Shown in pieces: positions 56,200-64,000 of a stretch of 64,000 nt of DNA. Position numbers and translations under genes: made by a program. The first letter of the stretch is position 1, and each line of letters opens with the position of its first letter. The notes beneath the pieces are model-generated. The model had not been told where the DNA came from. It saw nothing but the letters and a program-made list of their open reading frames with translations, and searched no databases. Source of the DNA: Alphaproteobacteria bacterium (GTDB taxonomy: Bacteria > Pseudomonadota > Alphaproteobacteria > Micavibrionales > Micavibrionaceae); the NCBI GenBank assembly GCA_028277665.1, contig JANQFU010000046.1, forward strand, positions 1 through 64,000, in the 5' to 3' direction.

Positions 56200-56334
56200 C
56201 TTTTATATGCAATTGCCTTGTGGTCAATGCTCTTCCGTGTTGCCTCTTGAGGGTGTTCGCATTATGCTGTGCCGATTTCATGAAAACCGGCGTCCCCGGA
56301 TATTTCTTACAGCAAGTGAAAGCGGAATAAAAAA

Positions 56335-58629
56335 ATGAACGAGACTCTTAAAAAAGCCGCACTGGAATATCACCGCCTCCCCAAACCCGGAAAGATCGCA
56401 TTAAGCGCCACAAAGCCCATGGCCACACAGCGCGATCTCGCGCTGGCGTACTCGCCGGGTGTCGCCGTCCCGTGCGAAGAGATCGCCGCCGACCCGATGA
56501 AAGCTCTGGATTACACCTCCAGAGGAAACCTTGTCGCCGTGATCTCGAACGGAACCGCGGTTCTCGGCCTTGGCGCAATCGGCGCGCTGGCCTCCAAACC
56601 GGTCATGGAAGGCAAGGCCGTCCTGTTCAAAAAATTTGCAAATATCGACTCTATTGATATCGAGGTTGACGAGACGGATGTCGATAAACTCGTCGAGACC
56701 ATCGCGGCCCTGGAGCCCTCTTTCGGCGGGATCAATCTGGAAGATATCAAGGCGCCGGAATGTTTCGAAGTCGAGCGCCGCCTGCGCGAGCGCATGAACA
56801 TCCCCGTCTTTCACGACGACCAGCACGGCACAGCCATCATCGTCGGCGCAGCCGTCACGAACTGGTGCCGCCTGTCCGGCCGGAAGATTGAGGACATCCG
56901 CCTTGTGACCTCCGGCGCCGGAGCCTCGGCGATCGCCTGTATGAACATCCTCCTCTCTCTTGGCATGAAAAGAGAAAACATCCTCGTCTGCGACAGCAAA
57001 GGCGTCATCTATGAAGGCCGGAACGAGGGCATGCACGGCGAAAAAGTCAAATTTGCCGCCAAAACGCAGGCGCGAACCCTGAACGATGCGATCAAGGGCG
57101 CGGACGTGTTCCTCGGCCTGTCCGGCCCCGGCGTTCTGAAAAAAGAAGACGTCGCAAAAATGGCCGATGCACCGCTGATTATGGCCCTTGCGAACCCGAC
57201 GCCGGAGATCATGCCCGAGGAGGCCAAAGCCGCCAAACCGAACGCCGTCATCTGTACGGGCCGATCCGACTTTCCGAACCAGGTCAATAACGTTCTGTGC
57301 TTCCCCTATATCTTCCGCGGCGCGCTTGATGTCGGGGCGAAAACGATCAATGAAGACATGAAACTCGCCTGCGTCCACGCGCTTGCCGAATTAACCCGGC
57401 AGGAAGTCACCGCCGAGGTCGCCGCCGTCTATAGTGACGAACACCTTCATTTCGGCCCGGAATATCTGATCCCCAAACCGTTCGATCCGCGCCTGATCGT
57501 CAATCTGCCGATTGCCGTCGCGAAAGCGGCGATGGAAAGCGGCGTCGCACTGCGTCCGATCGAGAATTTCGACGCCTACATCGAACGTCTGAAACATTAT
57601 TATTACCGCTCCAACCTGCTGATGCGCCCGATTTTCAACCGCGCAAAGGAAGATCCGAAACGGGTTGTTTTCTGCGAGGGCGAAGAAGAGCGCGTCCTGC
57701 ATGCTGTTCAGGTCATTGCAGACGATAAAATCGCCTGCCCGATCCTTGTTGGCCGCCGCCGGGTGATCGATGCACGGATCAAACGTCTGAACCTGCGGAT
57801 CGCGCCGGACACGGATTTCGAGATCGTCGATCCGGAAGACGACAGCCGGTACAAGGATTACTGGACGTCCTACTATGAGATCATGCAGCGCAAAGGCGTG
57901 ACACCCGCCATCGCCCGTCAGGTCCTCCATACGAACACGACCGTCATCGGAATGCTGATGGTTCACAAGGGCGAAGCGGATGCCGTCATCTGCGGATCGA
58001 TCGGCCGGTTCCACAAACATTTAAGGCATGTCATCGACATCATCGGCCTGCGCCCCGGCGTCGAAACCCCCGCGGCCATGAACGTCCTGATCCTTGAAAA
58101 AGGCACGTTCTTCCTGTGCGACACGCAGGTCAATCCGAACCCGAGCCCGACCCAGATCGCCGATACGGCCCTGATGGCCGCCAAAGAAGTCGCCCGCTTC
58201 GGGATCGAGCCCAAAATCGCCCTTCTCTCTCATTCAAATTTTGGAACGCATCAGACGGAATCCGCTCAAAAAATGCGGATCTCCCGCGAGAGCGTCAAGG
58301 ACCGCGCCCCGCATTTAAACATGGACGGGGAAATGCACGCCGACGCGGCTCTCAGCGAAGACGTCCGCGCGCTCGTCATGCCGAACTCGACCTTAAAGGG
58401 TCAGGCGAATATTCTGGTCATGCCGAATGTCGACGCCGCAAACATCACCTATAACGCCCTCAAGATTCTGGGTGATGCAACGGGGATCGGCCCGCTTCTG
58501 CTCGGCGTCAACAAACCTGCGCATATCATGACGCCTTCGGTCACGACACGCGGACTTGTGAACATGGCCGCACTGGCAAGCGTCGAGGCACAGGTTGAGG
58601 AAGAAGAAGCCGAAGCAACAGCACTTTAA
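56335..58629 (+). CDS. maeB: NADP-dependent malic enzyme, MaeB type
   Basis: This 764-residue protein is the long bacterial form: an N-terminal malic enzyme half ([59 protein letters not shown], the cofactor region [10 protein letters not shown]) and a C-terminal phosphotransacetylase-like half from about residue 430 ([23 protein letters not shown]...[19 protein letters not shown]). It turns malate into pyruvate and CO2 with NADPH. The second half acts as a regulator rather than an enzyme in known cases. It is followed by mgtE 19 bases on. Confidence 0.96.
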   Translation: MNETLKKAALEYHRLPKPGKIALSATKPMATQRDLALAYSPGVAVPCEEIAADPMKALDYTSRGNLVAVISNGTAVLGLGAIGALASKPVMEGKAVLFKKFANIDSIDIEVDETDVDKLVETIAALEPSFGGINLEDIKAPECFEVERRLRERMNIPVFHDDQHGTAIIVGAAVTNWCRLSGRKIEDIRLVTSGAGASAIACMNILLSLGMKRENILVCDSKGVIYEGRNEGMHGEKVKFAAKTQARTLNDAIKGADVFLGLSGPGVLKKEDVAKMADAPLIMALANPTPEIMPEEAKAAKPNAVICTGRSDFPNQVNNVLCFPYIFRGALDVGAKTINEDMKLACVHALAELTRQEVTAEVAAVYSDEHLHFGPEYLIPKPFDPRLIVNLPIAVAKAAMESGVALRPIENFDAYIERLKHYYYRSNLLMRPIFNRAKEDPKRVVFCEGEEERVLHAVQVIADDKIACPILVGRRRVIDARIKRLNLRIAPDTDFEIVDPEDDSRYKDYWTSYYEIMQRKGVTPAIARQVLHTNTTVIGMLMVHKGEADAVICGSIGRFHKHLRHVIDIIGLRPGVETPAAMNVLILEKGTFFLCDTQVNPNPSPTQIADTALMAAKEVARFGIEPKIALLSHSNFGTHQTESAQKMRISRESVKDRAPHLNMDGEMHADAALSEDVRALVMPNSTLKGQANILVMPNVDAANITYNALKILGDATGIGPLLLGVNKPAHIMTPSVTTRGLVNMAALASVEAQVEEEEAEATAL

Positions 58630-58647
58630 CCCCGGGAAGGAGGCTCG

Positions 58648-60057
58648 ATGTCCGAAACCGAACCAAGCCTCCGGGATCAATTCCCGGTACCGGATCCCGA
58701 AAACGCCCAGGCAGCCTACGGCCTGAGCGACGAGACGATTGAAATCATCGTCGAGGCCCTGAACGAAGAAGATCATAATGCCGTCCGTCCCGTCCTTGAA
58801 GAAATGGACGAGCAGGACGCGGCAGAGCTTCTGGCCAAGATCGGCGGAGAACACCGCCGCCGACTCATCGAAAACCACGTCGACGTCTTCGATCCCTATG
58901 TCTTCTCGGAACTGGAGCCGGATCTTCAGGAAGACGTCCTGAACATGATGCCTGCCCGTCAGGTCGCGGCGATTGTCTCCGAACTGGACAGCGACGACGC
59001 CCTTGACCTGATCGTCGATCTTGATCCCGAGTTTCAACAGGAAATCATCCGCTACCTCTCGTCAAAAACGCGACTTGCTCTCGAAGAAGGCCTGAACTTC
59101 CCCGAAGACAGTGCCGGGCGGCTTATGCAGCGCGAGTTTGTCGCCGTCCCGCAATTCTGGACGGTCGGAAAAACCATTGACTATCTTCGTGCCGCCGGGG
59201 ACGAACTCCCCGACGAATTCTTCGATATTTTCGTCATCACGCCCGCCTATCACGTCGTCGGCGATATCCCGCTGAACAGGATCCTGCGCTCAAGACGCTC
59301 CGTCAAAATCGAAGATCTGGCGCTGGAAGAGGTTCACACGATCCCCGCAGAAATGGATCAGGAAGAAGTCGCGCACCTCTTCCGGCGTGAGGGCTTTACC
59401 TCCGCGCCGGTTGTGGACAATGACGACCGGTTGATCGGGGTCATTACCATCGACGATGTCGTCGACGTCATCGACGAAGAAGCGCAGGAAGACATCATGT
59501 TGATGGCCGGGGTCGAACAAAGCGACCTTTACCGCGCCATTTTAAAAACAACGACATCCCGTTTCCGATGGCTGTTCGTAAACCTCCTGACCGCGATTCT
59601 GGCCTCGATTGTGATTTCCCTGTTCGAAACCACGCTCGACCAGCTTGTCGCGCTCGCCGTCCTGATGCCCATTGTCGCGTCCATGGGCGGGAATGCGGGC
59701 ACGCAAGCATTGACGATCGCCGTCCGGGCCATCGCCGCCCGGCAGCTTTCCGGTGCTAATGCCTGGCGCGTCATCTGGAAAGAAACCATTGTCGGCACAC
59801 TGAACGGCATTGCGTTCGCCATCCTGATCGGCGTTATCGCAGGGTTATGGTTTCATAATCCCACATTGGGGGCCGTCATCGCCGCCGCAATGATCTTGAA
59901 TCTCATCGTCGCCGGCGTCTCAGGAGCCGGGATCCCGGTCATTCTTCACAAGCTCGGCAGCGACCCCGCAATCTCCTCGGCCGTCTTCCTGACAACGGTG
60001 ACGGACGTCGTCGGCTTTTTCGCGTTTCTCGGCCTTGCCGCAATGTTTCTGATATAG
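58648..60057 (+). CDS. mgtE: Magnesium transporter MgtE
   Basis: This 469-residue protein has an N-terminal cytosolic helical domain (residues 1-150), a CBS pair (near 160-290, VAVPQFWTVGKTIDYLR and FTSAPVVDNDDRLIGVITIDDVVDVI), a plug helix, and five membrane segments from residue 310 with the signature ALAVLMPIVASMGGNAGTQALTIAVRAIAARQL. It is a Mg2+ channel gated by cytosolic Mg2+. The ribosome site AAGGAGG lies upstream; a terminator follows the stop. Confidence 0.96.
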   Translation: MSETEPSLRDQFPVPDPENAQAAYGLSDETIEIIVEALNEEDHNAVRPVLEEMDEQDAAELLAKIGGEHRRRLIENHVDVFDPYVFSELEPDLQEDVLNMMPARQVAAIVSELDSDDALDLIVDLDPEFQQEIIRYLSSKTRLALEEGLNFPEDSAGRLMQREFVAVPQFWTVGKTIDYLRAAGDELPDEFFDIFVITPAYHVVGDIPLNRILRSRRSVKIEDLALEEVHTIPAEMDQEEVAHLFRREGFTSAPVVDNDDRLIGVITIDDVVDVIDEEAQEDIMLMAGVEQSDLYRAILKTTTSRFRWLFVNLLTAILASIVISLFETTLDQLVALAVLMPIVASMGGNAGTQALTIAVRAIAARQLSGANAWRVIWKETIVGTLNGIAFAILIGVIAGLWFHNPTLGAVIAAAMILNLIVAGVSGAGIPVILHKLGSDPAISSAVFLTTVTDVVGFFAFLGLAAMFLI

Positions 60058-60064
60058 GAACAAA

Positions 60065-60106
60065 GAACCGGCCCTCATCCCGGCTTCCGCCTGGATCCGG
60101 TTTTTT
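60065..60106 (+). terminator. Rho-independent terminator after mgtE
   Basis: GAACCGG and CCGGTT form a stem around a GC-rich loop, and six T follow (60101-60106). This is the end of the maeB-mgtE transcript and lies just before the mdh stop on the other strand. Confidence 0.7.
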
Positions 60107-60128
60107 CAACAGAATTTGAGTATGCCCC

Positions 60129-61094
<966 letters not shown>

Positions 61095-61188
61095 TTATCC
61101 GAAAGGATAGGCAATCACACGAACAGAGACAACTCCGAATTACGCCTTCCCTCTTGCGACGCGGGGCGGCGGGCGATATGACAGAGGC

Positions 61189-62079
61189 ATGAATTATCGT
61201 CATATTTATCATGCCGGCAATTTTGCCGATGTCTTCAAACATGCACTCTGGCTTTGGGTTCTGGAATATTTGCGCCGGAAAGACAAGCCGTTTTTCGCGC
61301 TTGATACGCATGCCGGTCTCGGGATGTACGATCTTGAGGACGCGCGCGCCCGTAAAACCGCCGAAGCGCAGGACGGGATCGCTGCGTTATTCAAAGCCCG
61401 AAAGATCGGAGCCATCGACTGCCCGGCCCTGAATTCCTATCTGGATTTTGTTGCGGCGTGTCATCCGGAAAATTCCGGGAGCGGTTCGAAAATCCGCTAT
61501 TATCCCGGCTCTCCGGAAATTCTCGCCCGCTGCCTGCGCCCGGGCGACCGCGGCACGGTGATTGAGCTTCACCCGGAAGATGCGCCGTCAATTCAAAACC
61601 GGTACCGAAAGACGCCGGGGTTTCAGGTCGCGCAGAGAGACGGCTACGAGGCCGTCCGCGCCCTCCTCCCGCCGCCTGACGGCTGCCGCCGGGGAGCTGT
61701 GCTGATCGACCCGCCTTTTGAAGAGCCCGGAGAATTTTCGCGGATGATCCGCGCCCTCAAAGACGGGCACAAACGCTTTGCCACCGGTATTTATCTGTTC
61801 TGGTACCCGATCAAGGACACGGCATCGATCCGGGATTGGCGCCGTGCCCTCGAAGACACCGGCATCCCGAAAATCAGCGCAGCGGATTTTTATCTTCGCC
61901 GCCCGGAGGATCCCTCCCGCCTGAACGGGGGCGGCATGGCCTTTGTCAATCCGCCCTACGGGTTATGCGATCTTCTGGCGAGAGACATGTTCCCCGCGCT
62001 GGCCGGAGCCTTTTCCGCCCATGCCCCTAAGGCCTTCTGGGAGGTTCGCGAGATAAACGGGGAATGTCCTGTTTCCTGA
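61189..62079 (+). CDS. rlmJ: 23S rRNA adenine-2030 N6-methyltransferase
   Basis: This 296-residue enzyme has the RlmJ start MNYRHIYHAGNFADVFKHALWLWVLEYL, the SAM-binding segment FALDTHAGLGMYDL, and the catalytic motif VLIDPPFEEPGEF (D-P-P-F). It methylates A2030 of 23S rRNA. It is divergent from mdh. Confidence 0.93.
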   Translation: MNYRHIYHAGNFADVFKHALWLWVLEYLRRKDKPFFALDTHAGLGMYDLEDARARKTAEAQDGIAALFKARKIGAIDCPALNSYLDFVAACHPENSGSGSKIRYYPGSPEILARCLRPGDRGTVIELHPEDAPSIQNRYRKTPGFQVAQRDGYEAVRALLPPPDGCRRGAVLIDPPFEEPGEFSRMIRALKDGHKRFATGIYLFWYPIKDTASIRDWRRALEDTGIPKISAADFYLRRPEDPSRLNGGGMAFVNPPYGLCDLLARDMFPALAGAFSAHAPKAFWEVREINGECPVS

Positions 62080-62164
62080 CCCCCTTCCCTTGCCTTGGGC
62101 CTTTCGTGCACCTATCTCTATTTTGACAAGAATCAAAAACCACGCAACACAGGACTCTGATGCA

Positions 62165-62533
62165 ATGAAATCTTTTGCTTTCGCGTTTCTCATGCTTTTT
62201 ATCTCATTCCCCGCACTTGCGGCAGAGCCTTTAAAATTAAAGCAGGTCGAGGCGGAATATGTCTGCATGGTCAACGACACTGTCTTCACAGAGCCGCAGA
62301 TTGAAGTTCCCGTCGGAGACAAGATCTATTACGGTTGCTGCTCAGGCTGCGTCGGTCTGCTCCAGGGCAGTGACGAATACCATACCGCTATCGACCCGGT
62401 CAGCGGGAAAGACGTCGACAAAGCGAGCGCGGTTATCGGCGTTTCTCCGGACCTCCAGGCTTATTATTTTGAGAACATCGAAAATCTGAAGGCCTACACC
62501 GGCACACAGCCGAAAGGTACGGATACGGAATAA
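62165..62533 (+). CDS. Small exported Cys-rich protein, TRASH/YHS-like
   Basis: From the ATG at 62165 the protein has 122 residues. It has a signal peptide (KSFAFAFLMLFISFPALAAEP) and a compact domain with Cys in AEYVCMVNDTVF and YYGCCSGCVGLLQ, resembling metal-binding TRASH/YHS domains. These bind copper or other soft metals in periplasmic or membrane proteins. A metal role is likely but unproven. It precedes rpmF. Confidence 0.7.
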   Translation: MKSFAFAFLMLFISFPALAAEPLKLKQVEAEYVCMVNDTVFTEPQIEVPVGDKIYYGCCSGCVGLLQGSDEYHTAIDPVSGKDVDKASAVIGVSPDLQAYYFENIENLKAYTGTQPKGTDTE

Positions 62534-62601
62534 AATCGCTTTTACGCGCGTGCCGGCCCCCCGAAAAATTTATGGATTGAAGGGGGCTTTCAAAAATAAC
62601 T

Positions 62602-62629
62602 CTTGCATTTCCGGACTTGAATCTATAAA
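62602..62629 (+). promoter_or_regulatory. Probable promoter of rpmF
   Basis: CTTGCA (62602-62607) and TATAAA (62624-62629) are 16 bases apart, in an AT-rich gap after the Cys-rich gene. The rpmF ribosome site (GGACAGAGGA) lies downstream. Confidence 0.4.
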
Positions 62630-62672
62630 CAGCAGTTTCGGTTTTCCCAAGTTTAGATAAGGACAGAGGACA

Positions 62673-62852
62673 ATGGCTGTTCCGAAGAAAAAGACATCAA
62701 AATCCAAAAGAGACATGCGCCGCTCGCATCATGCGCTTGGCGCGGCAAACTGGATTGAAGATCAACATACCGGCGAGCCGGTTCTGCGCCACCATGTCGA
62801 CCTGAAAACCGGCATGTACAAAGGCCGCCAGGTCATTACAGACCGGGATTGA
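62673..62852 (+). CDS. rpmF: 50S ribosomal protein L32
   Basis: This 59-residue protein reads [20 protein letters not shown] and continues [16 protein letters not shown], the L32 pattern. No Cys zinc pairs are present, as in many proteobacteria. The ribosome site AGAGGA is strong. It is followed by plsX, the conserved rpmF-plsX pair of the fatty-acid cluster. Confidence 0.97.
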   Translation: MAVPKKKTSKSKRDMRRSHHALGAANWIEDQHTGEPVLRHHVDLKTGMYKGRQVITDRD

Positions 62853-62947
62853 GTCCTCTCCACGCCTCCCCTGCCGCCTTTGCAGGGGTTGTCAGCGGTC
62901 TTCTCTCCCCCTAATATGCGCCGCAGGATTCACTACAGTGAACGAAC

Positions 62948-64000
62948 ATGTCATATGATTTTACAATTGCGCTTGACGCGATGGGCGGCGATTACGGCCC
63001 GGATGTAACCATACCGGGAGCAGCGAAAGCTCAGACCGCCCTCCCCGGTGCGTCTTTTCTCATTTTCGGCGATGAAAACCGTATTTCCCAGAAATTAAAC
63101 CTCTATCCGGAGCTCACGGCCGTCAGTGAAATCCACCACACTACTCAGGTCGTCCGCAGTGAAGACAAACCCTCTGCCGCACTTAGAAACGGACGGAATT
63201 CCAGCATGCGCCTCGCGGTGAACGCCGTCTCGGACGGAGATGCCGCCTGCATCGTTTCCGGGGGAAATACCGGTGCCCTGATGGCCATTTCGAAACTCGT
63301 CCTGAAAACTCTGCCGGGCATTCACCGCCCGGCGATTGCCAGCGTTTTTCCAACGATGCGCGGTGAAACCGTCATGCTCGACCTCGGAGCCAATGTATCC
63401 TGCGATGATGAAAATCTGGTTCAGTTCGCAATCCTTGGCGCCGTTCTGGACCGGGCCGTCCGCGGCGTGGAAAGACCGCGTGTCGGCCTCCTGAATATCG
63501 GTGTCGAAGAAATGAAAGGAAACGATCAGGTCCGGTCTGCGGCAAACGTCCTTCGCCATATCGATTTCCCAGGCCGTTTCGAAGGTTTTATTGAAGGAAA
63601 CGATATCCCAAAAGGCACGGTCGATGTCGTCGTTACGGACGGATTTACCGGAAACGTCGCCATCAAGGTTGCAGAAGGCGTCGGAAAAATGATGGACCAT
63701 TATATCAAGGATGCCTTTAAATCCTCTCCTCTTGCCATGCTCGGCGCACTTTTATCATATCCCGCCCTGCGCAAACTCAAAAACAGGATCGATCCCCGCC
63801 ATTACAACGGCGGTATGTTTCTCGGCCTTGACGGCGTTTGCGTAAAATCACACGGCGGAAGCGACAGTTACGGTTTTTCCCGCGCCATCATTACAGCCGC
63901 AGAAATGGTCCGGCACGGATTCAACAAAAAAGTGGCCGCGGAAATCGAACATCTCGCCTCCCAGGAAAGCTTTTTGATGAATACCCAGACACTGGCGGAA
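62948..64000 (+). CDS. plsX: Phosphate acyltransferase PlsX, 3' end cut by the window
   Basis: 351 codons are seen and the frame is still open at the last base. It begins FTIALDAMGGDYGPDVTIPGA, the PlsX N terminus, and has SGGNTGALMAISKLVLKTLPGIHRPAIASVFPT, GLLNIGVEEMKGNDQVRSA, VVVTDGFTGNVAIKVAEG and GMFLGLDGVCVKSHGGSD. It makes acyl-phosphate from acyl-ACP for phospholipid synthesis. The start follows rpmF by 95 bases. The full length should be only slightly longer. Confidence 0.96.
   Translation, partial: MSYDFTIALDAMGGDYGPDVTIPGAAKAQTALPGASFLIFGDENRISQKLNLYPELTAVSEIHHTTQVVRSEDKPSAALRNGRNSSMRLAVNAVSDGDAACIVSGGNTGALMAISKLVLKTLPGIHRPAIASVFPTMRGETVMLDLGANVSCDDENLVQFAILGAVLDRAVRGVERPRVGLLNIGVEEMKGNDQVRSAANVLRHIDFPGRFEGFIEGNDIPKGTVDVVVTDGFTGNVAIKVAEGVGKMMDHYIKDAFKSSPLAMLGALLSYPALRKLKNRIDPRHYNGGMFLGLDGVCVKSHGGSDSYGFSRAIITAAEMVRHGFNKKVAAEIEHLASQESFLMNTQTLAE

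Noticed and set aside
62090-62164. Longer N terminus for the Cys-rich protein
   Set aside because: The 25 added residues would precede a normal signal peptide, so the ATG at 62165 is preferred.

Overview
The window is a stretch of an alphaproteobacterial chromosome of fairly high GC content, mostly housekeeping genes with scattered accessory insertions. Evidence for the lineage: the order ntrY-ntrX-trkA-hfq-hflX, a fused ispDF gene, a pyruvate dehydrogenase E1 beta with its own N-terminal lipoyl domain, a short 4.5S-type SRP RNA upstream of dnaX, a 6S-type RNA region between zapA and the 5-formyl-THF cyclo-ligase gene, and a LexA gene with the direct-repeat operator GAAC-N7-GAAC. Genus cannot be told from sequence alone.

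Layout. 1-4.0 kb: DMT-type transporter, ybaB, dnaX, SRP RNA and an unknown gene. 4.1-5.5 kb: an IS110-family element with a structured leader that looks like a bridge RNA. 5.6-10.8 kb: an unknown exported protein, lolD and lolC (separated by repeat elements), hflX and hfq. 10.8-16.8 kb: HAD phosphatase, trkA, ntrX, ntrY. 16.8-30.3 kb: ispDF, comEC, gltX, gltA, eno, kdsA, a PIN/RHH pair, a PfkB kinase, pyrG, secG, tpiA. 30.4-38.7 kb: a PpiD-like foldase, a divergent polysaccharide deacetylase, trpDC, autoregulated lexA, 5-FCL, 6S RNA, zapA, a small coiled-coil gene. 38.2-48 kb: a lipoate/pyruvate dehydrogenase block (COQ10-like gene, lipA, lpdA, pdhC, pdhB, pdhA, ftsB) interrupted by an aldolase, a VapBC module, a long repeat, a small opposite-strand gene and a GxxExxY gene. 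48-55.5 kb: a metallophosphatase-fold protein that has lost its metal ligands, carD, tRNA-Pro(UGG), DUF192, an ArsB/NhaD-type permease, a CBS protein, msbA, a HAD-IIA protein. 55.7-56.2 kb: a broken transposase fusing an IS1595 front to an ISAs1 tail. 56.3-64 kb: malic enzyme, mgtE, mdh, rlmJ, a small exported Cys-rich protein, rpmF, and plsX running off the end.

The genes join central carbon metabolism (enolase, TIM, PDH complex with lipoate synthase, citrate synthase, malate dehydrogenase, malic enzyme), envelope building (LolCD, MsbA, KdsA, PlsX, SecG, PpiD) and division (ZapA, FtsB). 

The accessory layer is the most interesting part. At least six families of short palindromic repeats sit between genes, one element is nested inside another, and a PD-(D/E)XK-like GxxExxY gene bounded by a 13-bp inverted repeat has landed inside the pdh operon. 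The IS110 leader carries a long stem and loop that shares an 8-nt word with the DNA just outside it, as expected if the loop guides recombination. No CRISPR array, prophage or large defence island is visible.
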